Shown here: one piece after another, positions 1 to 5,511 of the stretch
How positions within the stretch are numbered: position 1 is the first letter of the stretch
Layout: the number at the start of each line of letters is the position of its first letter
Assembly: GCA_050014815.1 (NCBI GenBank)
Contig: JBEKCP010000499.1
Span: forward strand, 1 to 8,822
Direction: 5' to 3'
Length of the DNA: 8,822 nt
DNA from: JBEKCP01 sp050014815
GTDB lineage: Bacteria; Planctomycetota; Planctomycetia; Pirellulales; Thermoguttaceae
The notes under the pieces: generated by a model
What the model was told of the DNA's origin: nothing
The model's input: only the letters and a program-made list of their open reading frames with translations
The model's database searches: none
Position numbers and translations under genes: made by a program

Positions 1-574
1 GGGACAGAAACTGAACCGTCGCCAGGGTCCCAAAACGCATCTGCCGCCGCAGCAGCGCCGCATGTTGGATACCGACACCACCGAAGAGGAAGGCACCCGC
101 AACGACCAGAGTGATGGCAATCAGGCGCGAATCGCCGTAGAACCAGGCAACTGCCGGCGCAATCGCGGCGACGAGCAGCATCAGCCCAGCACTGAGGGCT
201 ACGTTGATCCAAAAGAGAATGCTTACCTGCGCGTGCGTGATCTCGGCCCGCTGCACGGTGGCCAACGAAAGACCAGCATCCTTGAACATCTCCACAAATC
301 CTGTGATTGCAGTGGCCATCGCGACCAGCCCAAAGTCACCGGGCGTTAGGATGCGAGCAAGGACTGCCATGGATCCGAGCCTCATCAGGAAATACGCCAC
401 CTGCCCGACGAGAGAGGCCGCACCACCGCGCACGGATCGGCCCTTGAGACCGTCGCGCAGGTGCGCTGTGCTGAAGAAGTCGCCGCCTGGTCGCGCTCGC
501 ACAAGGGTGACGTCAACCGGGAGCGAATGGAGGTTCTGTCCCGGAAGCACTATCTCTGGCGACGCCGACTGCAT
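1..574 (-). CDS. Wzx-type polysaccharide flippase, N-terminal part (cut by window edge)
   Basis: Likely moves undecaprenyl-pyrophosphate-linked repeat units across the inner membrane (MOP/polysaccharide-exporter superfamily, WzxC-like branch). I translated the minus strand by hand: 191 codons are visible and the frame is still open at base 1, so the C-terminus is missing. A soluble leader of about 50 residues contains HLRDGLKGRSVRGG (residues 38-51). Hydrophobic segments follow at about 52-75, 116-140 and 150-170. The segment ARILTPGDFGLVAMATAITG (73-92) is the characteristic first-loop region of these exporters, with a second conserved stretch at FKDAGLSLATVQR (97-109). The ATG at 574 lies 7 nt after the stop of the upstream glycosyltransferase gene, but no clear Shine-Dalgarno sequence is visible. 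A GTG at residue 25 is an alternative start. The family is well supported; the exact start and the transported sugar are not known. Confidence 0.86.
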   Translation of the reverse strand, partial: MQSASPEIVLPGQNLHSLPVDVTLVRARPGGDFFSTAHLRDGLKGRSVRGGAASLVGQVAYFLMRLGSMAVLARILTPGDFGLVAMATAITGFVEMFKDAGLSLATVQRAEITHAQVSILFWINVALSAGLMLLVAAIAPAVAWFYGDSRLIAITLVVAGAFLFGGVGIQHAALLRRQMRFGTLATVQFLS

Positions 575-581
575 GATTGGG

Positions 582-1586
582 CTACTGAACAGTACCTGGC
601 TCGTACACGCGAGGATCCGAATCGTGACGCATTTTCTGAGAGAGCCCCAGGGGGCCACCATCGGGCGGAGTGTCCGCACTCTCGGCGCCGCCATAGACCG
701 TGGAGCGGGAACAGCACGGCGGAAAAAGCACATTCGGCAAATCGCCCGGAGGCACTTCTTGCTCGCGCCGGCGGAGTTCCCCGACCTTCATATCGATCAT
801 CGCTTGGTACATCGCCAGCAGCCGGCAGTATTGATAGCCCGCAGATCCATCTAGAAACCCAAAATGCCCGAAATACATGTAGAAGAAACGCAACGTAGGT
901 CGAAATGGCAATCGGTTCACTATCGCCTTGATTGCACGCCGCCGCCTGGTCGGATCCCGCCAGTCTACCAGGCCCGATAGATCAAGGCCATCCGTGGTCT
1001 CGCGGCCTGCCAGTTCTGTGGCCTCATCGGAGGAGTACCGGTTGTGCTTAGCAAACCAGTCGTGCAGTCCCTTGGAAAAAGAATGGTGGATGTAGGGGTG
1101 CCTGAGGGTTCCGACACGTGCGGGATCGATGTTTTCGCGTTGGCCGTGGCCGACCTGCTTGAAGCGAAAGACCGGGTTTCGGCCGAGCCGGACTTGATAG
1201 GAAGGATACATGCCGGCAAAACGCAGCCATTTGCCGAGGAAAATCATTTTCGAGGGGATTCGGTAGGCGCCGTAACGGGAATCGCCGATGCGAGTGACGA
1301 TTTCAGATAGTAACCCCGGTGTGCAGACCTCATCGGCATCGAGATGAAGGATCCAGTCATGTTGAAATGGCACGTTTTCGAGGGCCCAGTTGCGCTGTCC
1401 TGCAAAGTTGTCAAAGGTTCTATCAAAGACTCTCGCGCCTGCTGCCTTGGCGATTGCGACCGTCCGATCCGTGCTGTAGGAGTCCAGCACGACAATATCG
1501 TCGCACCACGTGATCGCTTCCAAGCACCGCGGTAGGTTCAGTTCTTCATTGAGTGTCAGAAGCAGTATAGAGACTGGAATGCTCAT
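582..1586 (-). CDS. GT2 family glycosyltransferase (WaaE/KdtX-like)
   Basis: A 334-residue GT-A fold enzyme, probably cytoplasmic or membrane-associated, that adds a sugar to the lipid-linked repeat unit. The N-terminus SILLLTLNEELNLPRCLE (6-23) is the nucleotide-sugar binding start of GT2 enzymes. It is followed by DDIVVLDSYSTD (29-40), FAGQRNWAL (61-69) and the metal-binding HLDADE (81-86). GMYPSYQVRLGR (125-136) and HHSFSKGLHDWFAKHNRYS (167-185) are typical of the WaaE-like subgroup. The family-like part ends near residue 275 (KVGELRRRE). About 60 more residues rich in P, G, S and charged residues follow, with a CC pair at 291-292; this tail has no recognisable domain. The start overlaps the stop of the GT4 gene by ATGA (1583-1586), which indicates translational coupling. 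Donor and acceptor sugars cannot be deduced. Confidence 0.88.
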   Translation of the reverse strand: MSIPVSILLLTLNEELNLPRCLEAITWCDDIVVLDSYSTDRTVAIAKAAGARVFDRTFDNFAGQRNWALENVPFQHDWILHLDADEVCTPGLLSEIVTRIGDSRYGAYRIPSKMIFLGKWLRFAGMYPSYQVRLGRNPVFRFKQVGHGQRENIDPARVGTLRHPYIHHSFSKGLHDWFAKHNRYSSDEATELAGRETTDGLDLSGLVDWRDPTRRRRAIKAIVNRLPFRPTLRFFYMYFGHFGFLDGSAGYQYCRLLAMYQAMIDMKVGELRRREQEVPPGDLPNVLFPPCCSRSTVYGGAESADTPPDGGPLGLSQKMRHDSDPRVYEPGTVQ

Positions 1587-2896
1587 ACTTGAGAATTCGA
1601 CACCGGTTGCTTGCTGGTCCTCAAGGATTGGGTGGCAATCGGTCGGGTTACGACAGGTCTCAAACCGAGCACTTCCGCCAGCAAGGCATGGAACCGCGCG
1701 GTGACGCCCCGGCGGTCGTAGTCTGATTCGGCCAAACGGCGAGCACGCTTGCCCATCTCGGCCAGGTCCCAGGTCTGATCGGCCAGCTTCTCAATGACTT
1801 CGGCCAGGGCCTCGGGCTGCCCGATCGGGGCGAGCACGCCGATACCGTGTTCCAGCGTCAGCTCGGAGAGTTCGCATTCCTCCGGCGCGATGGCCACGAG
1901 CGGCGTCGCGGAGGCCATCACGCCGTAGAGCTTACTGGGCATCAGGCACGACGACACCCGCTCGTCGAGCGGGACCAGGTGAACGTCGGCAGCACTCAGG
2001 CTTTCAGAGATCTGCGACTTGGGCTGGCAGGGCAAAAAGCGGACGTTCGTCAGGCCGAGGTCGGCGACCTGTTTCTCCAGGCTGGGTTGTAACGCCCCGC
2101 CACCGACCAGCAGGAACAGGATATCGGAGCGGTCGCGGAGATGGCCGGCGGCGGCCACCACGTCTTCCAACCGCTGGCAGAGCCCCAGGTTGCCGGAGTA
2201 CATGGCGACGAACTGGCCGTTGATGCCGTATTTCGCGCGGAAGGGATTGTCCTTCTTGATGGGCCGGACTTTCGCCGTTGAGACCCAGTTGGGGATCACA
2301 ACGACCTGATCGGCAGGTACGCCGGAGGCCACGATGTGGTCTTTCATGTCGCGGCTGAGGACGATCACGCGGTCGGCCTGGCGATAGGCATGGAACAGCA
2401 GCCGGCGGAGGGCGCGGACCAGGAAACCGTCGCGGATCTTGCCCAGGGCGACGGCGATATCGGGATGGATGTCTTGCAGGTAACAGACCAGCTTGGCGCC
2501 GCGGACGCGCTGCAGAAACCATCCGATGAGGCAGAGCAGCGGCGGGTCGGTTTCGGCCACCACCACGTCCGGCCGTTTCACCCAGAGGCTTGCCCAGAGC
2601 GCGCCCCAGAGGAAGCTCAAGTAATTCGCGATCCTGCCCGGCAGGAAGCGTTTGGGGAAGCGGGAATGCCAGACACGTTGGATGCGGACGCCGTTGCGGA
2701 GCTCGGCGCCGTGGCGGCGATACTTCTCGCCGGTGGGGTTTTGGTTGGGCCGTCCGGCGATCACCGTGACGTCGAACGATGCTGCCAGGTCCTCGCACAA
2801 CTCGGTCAAGAGCTGGCCCGTCGCCTCCGAATCGGGCCAATAGGACCGATTCAGAAAGAGAACACTCGGCCGCTTCTGGATGTCTGTTTCATCCAT
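1583..2896 (-). CDS. GT4 family glycosyltransferase (WbuB-like)
   Basis: A 437-residue GT-B enzyme predicted to extend the polysaccharide repeat unit on the cytoplasmic face. The N-terminal domain starts with PSVLFLNRSYWPDSEATGQL (10-29), closely resembling WbuB-type transferases, and contains ETDPPLLCLIGWF (115-127) and CYLQDIHPDIAVALG (138-152). The linker PNWVS (202-206) leads into the C-terminal Rossmann domain. There YSGNLG (233-238), LLVGGG (262-267) and PSKLYGVMASATPLVA (320-335) form the nucleotide-sugar site. The E-x7-E motif usual in GT4 proteins is relaxed. An in-frame TAG lies 21 nt upstream of the ATG, so this is the most upstream possible ATG; the Shine-Dalgarno sequence is poor. 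The gene follows the transferase gene after 138 bp, the largest gap inside the operon, and overlaps the GT2 gene by 4 nt. The transferred sugar is unknown. Confidence 0.9.
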   Translation of the reverse strand: MDETDIQKRPSVLFLNRSYWPDSEATGQLLTELCEDLAASFDVTVIAGRPNQNPTGEKYRRHGAELRNGVRIQRVWHSRFPKRFLPGRIANYLSFLWGALWASLWVKRPDVVVAETDPPLLCLIGWFLQRVRGAKLVCYLQDIHPDIAVALGKIRDGFLVRALRRLLFHAYRQADRVIVLSRDMKDHIVASGVPADQVVVIPNWVSTAKVRPIKKDNPFRAKYGINGQFVAMYSGNLGLCQRLEDVVAAAGHLRDRSDILFLLVGGGALQPSLEKQVADLGLTNVRFLPCQPKSQISESLSAADVHLVPLDERVSSCLMPSKLYGVMASATPLVAIAPEECELSELTLEHGIGVLAPIGQPEALAEVIEKLADQTWDLAEMGKRARRLAESDYDRRGVTARFHALLAEVLGLRPVVTRPIATQSLRTSKQPVSNSQV

Positions 2897-3034
2897 GCCC
2901 GAAAGACCGTGCTGCTAACGCCGTATTATTGTGAGTCTGTTTCGAGTGAATGTAAGCCCGAAGACGATTCCGCAGCTTGCCATTGCCGTGCCGGTCCCGT
3001 TTGGCGGTCACTTTACCAGTCATTCTACGGTCAT
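2897..3034 (-). other. Intra-operon gap with possible internal promoter
   Basis: 138 bp between the sugar-1-phosphate transferase and GT4 genes, more AT-rich than the flanking genes. On the minus strand it begins with three TGACYG repeats (separate entry). About 37 nt before the GT4 ATG it contains AATAAT, a five-of-six match to a -10 box, but no good -35 box at normal spacing. No terminator-like hairpin with a T-run is visible. An internal promoter is possible but weakly supported. Confidence 0.3.
3005..3033 (-). promoter_or_regulatory. Three TGACYG repeats at helical spacing
   Basis: On the minus strand TGACCG, TGACTG and TGACCG begin at 3033, 3022 and 3010, 11 and 12 bp apart, immediately downstream of the transferase stop codon. 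Direct repeats spaced by one DNA turn are a common arrangement for operators. No regulator is encoded in the window, and repeats this short can arise by chance. Confidence 0.22.
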
Positions 3035-4528
3035 TCACTTTGGCAGCGCCCGCTGCGGGCGATGGCGCTTTGCCGATCGCAGGCGTTGCCTAGCGGGAAC
3101 CGGGGATTCGGCCCTCTTGGCGACGATCGACTGCAGGTAAAAGTCGCAGGCGTCGCAGACGTCCAACAGGCGGAGGATGTCCCGGCGGCGCATTTCGGCA
3201 TCGGCCTTTCCGGCCACGACGACGCACCCGACCGTCTCGGAGGCGATCATCAGCGGCATTTTCACCCGCCAGTCGAGCACCGTATCGTCCTGGCACGGCT
3301 TCTCCCAACTCGCGCTGAAGCCCTCCTGAAGGTGGGGCAGGTTCACATCGAGGGCCACCCGGTGTACGCGCAGATCCTCCGCCGACTCCATGAGCGCTTC
3401 CCAAAGCTCGTTCCAATGCGCCGAGCCCTGCAAGTGTACCGAGGAGTGCGAAGGGGCGGCCCCGTCTTTGCCTCGGAGCACGAGGAACGATCGACCGAAC
3501 TTGCGAAGGCGGTTCGCCACCAGCAGGAACTCGCCCCGCCCGAACACCCCGGACACGATGCAAACCATGACGACGGCGCCGGAGGCCAGCAGGGCAGTCA
3601 AGTCGCTTCTCAAGTACACGCTGACCATCGCCCCCGCCGACGTGATCGCACAGCAGCCGCCTACGAACCAAAGGACCTTGGGATTGCTGCCGAGCCGCTC
3701 CAAGAGGCGGTGGTGGAGGTGGCCCCGGTCGGGGATGTAGATGCTGCGGCCCGTGAGCCTGCGGCGGAGGATGGCTGCCGTCGTGTCCAACAGCGGCAGG
3801 GTCCAGATGGCCAGCGGGGCTGCCAGGAGCACCGTGCCCGGTCCCTTCATGGCCCCCTTGATCGCCAGCATGCCGAGGAAGAAACCGATGAGCATGCTTC
3901 CGGCATCGCCCAGGAAGATCGTTGCGGGCGGAAGGTTGAACCAGGCAAACCCCAGCAGCGCGCCCGTGAAGACGAGGGCCAGGATGGCGATGTCCTGTTG
4001 GCCCATCGTCACGGCGATCGCGGCAAAGGTCGCTGTGAGAATCACGCCCAGGACGGTCGCCATTCCGTCCATTCCATCGAGCAGATTGATCGCATTGACG
4101 GCCCCGATCAACCAGAGGATGGTGAATGGAATCATGAGGAAGCCGACATTGACGTGCCAGCCGAAGAGCGCGAAGCTGTCGATGTCGAGCCCGTTGAGGG
4201 CGAGGCAGAGGGCGATGAGGACCTGGCCGAGCAGTTTGTGCCGGCCTCGCAGACCGAACCAATCGTCGAGCAGCCCGAGCATGACGATTCCGCCCGAGGC
4301 CGCCAGCATGCCCAGCACCGATCGGGTGCGGCGGAGCAGGCCCTCGCGACATGGGTTGGGCACCAGGAAGAGCACGAGAATCACCACAACCATCGCCAAG
4401 TACACGGCCAGTCCGCCGCCCAGCGGCGTCAGCCTCTGGTCGAGCTTTCGATGGCCGTCCGGACGGTCTGTGAGTCCCACGCGTGGCGCCAAGGCCCGGA
4501 CGACCAGCGTCATCGAGAAACTGATCAC
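3035..4528 (-). CDS. WecA/MraY-like undecaprenyl-phosphate sugar-1-phosphate transferase, 5' end frameshifted
   Basis: Integral membrane enzyme that transfers a sugar-1-phosphate (typically HexNAc-1-P) from a UDP-sugar to undecaprenyl phosphate, the first committed step of repeat-unit synthesis. Catalytic motifs are intact (numbered from the GTG at 4528, 497 codons): TDRPDGHRK (20-28), LLDDWFG (86-92), NAINLLDGMDGMA (145-157), FLGDAGS (205-211) and DRGHLHHRLLERLG (267-280), with several hydrophobic helices between them. About 165 soluble residues follow the last helix, longer than usual WecA. The original start was almost certainly ATG 4629, with GGAGGA 7 nt upstream. The 59-bp tandem duplication at 4501-4618 shifts the frame, so that start now gives only 34 codons. 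GTG 4528 is the best restart, because it overlaps the stop of the short frame; ATG 4513 is an alternative. Removing one repeat copy restores a 511-residue protein. Without a restart this would be a pseudogene. An open frame continues to 4801, but it only shadows the phosphatase gene. Confidence 0.85.
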   Translation of the reverse strand: MISFSMTLVVRALAPRVGLTDRPDGHRKLDQRLTPLGGGLAVYLAMVVVILVLFLVPNPCREGLLRRTRSVLGMLAASGGIVMLGLLDDWFGLRGRHKLLGQVLIALCLALNGLDIDSFALFGWHVNVGFLMIPFTILWLIGAVNAINLLDGMDGMATVLGVILTATFAAIAVTMGQQDIAILALVFTGALLGFAWFNLPPATIFLGDAGSMLIGFFLGMLAIKGAMKGPGTVLLAAPLAIWTLPLLDTTAAILRRRLTGRSIYIPDRGHLHHRLLERLGSNPKVLWFVGGCCAITSAGAMVSVYLRSDLTALLASGAVVMVCIVSGVFGRGEFLLVANRLRKFGRSFLVLRGKDGAAPSHSSVHLQGSAHWNELWEALMESAEDLRVHRVALDVNLPHLQEGFSASWEKPCQDDTVLDWRVKMPLMIASETVGCVVVAGKADAEMRRRDILRLLDVCDACDFYLQSIVAKRAESPVPARQRLRSAKRHRPQRALPK

Positions 4529-4618
4529 CCCGGCAGTGATAACGAGCACGGCGATCCAACGACCAGCGTCATCGAGAAACTGATCACCCCGGCAGTGATA
4601 ACGAGCACGGCGATCCAA
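4501..4618. repeat. Perfect 59-bp tandem duplication
   Basis: Bases 4501-4559 and 4560-4618 are identical, head to tail, with no spacer. Each unit begins cgaccagcgtcatcgag and ends ggcgatccaa. The unit length leaves a remainder of two when divided by three, so the duplication shifts the frame of the transferase gene that it interrupts. In the minus-strand gene each copy encodes the first transmembrane helix (TWIAVLV...SFSMTLV type residues) when read in the native frame. Perfect identity points to a very recent event, or to an assembly artefact. Confidence 0.97.
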
Positions 4619-4629
4619 GCAGGTTCCAT
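4525..4629 (-). other. 34-codon 5' fragment of the transferase gene (truncated frame)
   Basis: From ATG 4629 the sequence reads MEPAWIAVLVITAG and continues with ISFSMTLVV, the expected start of the WecA-like protein and a single transmembrane helix. It then enters the second repeat copy in the wrong frame (GSPCSLSLPG) and stops at TGA 4527-4525. The stop overlaps GTG 4528-4526, which is in the main transferase frame. The fragment therefore behaves as a short upstream frame that could be translationally coupled to the rest of the gene. Confidence 0.75.
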
Positions 4630-4636
4630 CAGGTTG

Positions 4637-4642
4637 TCCTCC
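4637..4642 (-). promoter_or_regulatory. Strong Shine-Dalgarno for the transferase start at 4629
   Basis: GGAGGA on the minus strand, 7 nt before ATG 4629-4627 and just after the phosphatase stop codon (4648). It is the best ribosome binding site in the window. It fixes the native start of the transferase upstream of the tandem duplication, showing that the duplication lies inside the coding region. Confidence 0.85.
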
Positions 4643-4647
4643 GCGTG

Positions 4648-5451
4648 TTACCGAGAGCGACTCGCCCCAAGGGAATTCTTGAAAAACGAGAACCAACTCT
4701 TGCCGAGCGGCCGGGGGGGAGGGAGCCGAAGCGGCCTGCCCTCCAGGACGGCCAACCCGTTCAGGCTGCAAATCCGGTCCGCGGACTCCCGGCCGGACCA
4801 CGAAGCAATGCGACGGTAGGCGGCCGCCATTTCCGGCGGGCGGTGATCGGCGGAGTGGCCGTCCGAGCCGACCAGGTGGACGACGCCCCGCTGGACCCAG
4901 CGGCGGATCGCCGCGGCGGAGCGGGCGTCGGGCGGCTCGGCAATGCCGCGCGAAGTCGCCTGCACCAAGGCCCCCACGTCAATCAAGGTCTCGATAGCGC
5001 CGGGATCGTGCAACAGTTCGGGACAGCGCTCGGGGTGCGCCAGGATCGGTCGCACTCCGCAGGCCCGAAGGCGGGTAATCGCATCACGGGCATCGACGAA
5101 CACGTCCATCGGCATCTCGATCAATACGTAGTTGCCCCGGCCGGCCACGCCCAGCAGCTCGCCGCGTTGCCAGGCCATGTCCATGTCGGGCCGAATGGTC
5201 GCCTCGGCCGACGGGTACACGCTCAGGGGGAGCCTGATCTCCCGGAGACGCGCCGCCAGTTGCCCAGTCCCCGCGAGAATCCTCTCCGGCGTGGATTGCG
5301 GCCACCGCGTGTCGAGATGGGCGGTGGCGGCAATCGAACGGGTCCCCTCCTCCCATGCCATCCGGCACATCGAGATCGCTTCGTCGAGGGACCCGGGCCC
5401 GTCGTCCAACCCCGCGAGCAGGTGACAATGCAGATCCACCAGCGGAGTCAT
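4648..5451 (-). CDS. CpsB/CapC-like PHP-type protein-tyrosine phosphatase
   Basis: A 267-residue metal-dependent phosphatase expected to remove phosphate from the tyrosine cluster of the BY-kinase encoded just upstream, thereby regulating polysaccharide assembly. PHP metal ligands are visible in order: DLHCH (6-10, followed by LLAGLDDGP), TAHL (43-46), SAEA (81-84), IEMP (111-114), ILAHPERCPEL (136-146) and GSDGHS (195-200). The length is normal for the family. The tail from about 240 is basic and proline-rich, ending in SWFSFFKNSLG. No signal peptide is present, so it is cytoplasmic. The ATG at 5451 places DLHCH near the N-terminus as expected, though its Shine-Dalgarno is poor. The kinase gene stops 60 bp upstream and the transferase ATG begins 18 bp downstream of the stop codon. 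The substrate is inferred from the family and from gene order. Confidence 0.92.
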   Translation of the reverse strand: MTPLVDLHCHLLAGLDDGPGSLDEAISMCRMAWEEGTRSIAATAHLDTRWPQSTPERILAGTGQLAARLREIRLPLSVYPSAEATIRPDMDMAWQRGELLGVAGRGNYVLIEMPMDVFVDARDAITRLRACGVRPILAHPERCPELLHDPGAIETLIDVGALVQATSRGIAEPPDARSAAAIRRWVQRGVVHLVGSDGHSADHRPPEMAAAYRRIASWSGRESADRICSLNGLAVLEGRPLRLPPPRPLGKSWFSFFKNSLGASRSR

Positions 5452-5511
5452 GCAGTTCAGTGCCGGGGCGCTCCATTGAACTCAAAGGTGTCAATCACCG
5501 GTGCGGCTGAC

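Noticed and set aside
4630..4801. Extension of the transferase reading frame upstream to 4801
   Set aside because: The upstream part only shadows the phosphatase 3' end in another frame and has no membrane or family character; the Shine-Dalgarno and ATG at 4629 mark the native start.
2336..4819. 827-codon plus-strand open frame antisense to the transferase and GT4 genes
   Set aside because: It is a GC-rich shadow frame: repetitive, charge- and Q/H-rich, no motifs, and opposite to genes with clear catalytic motifs.
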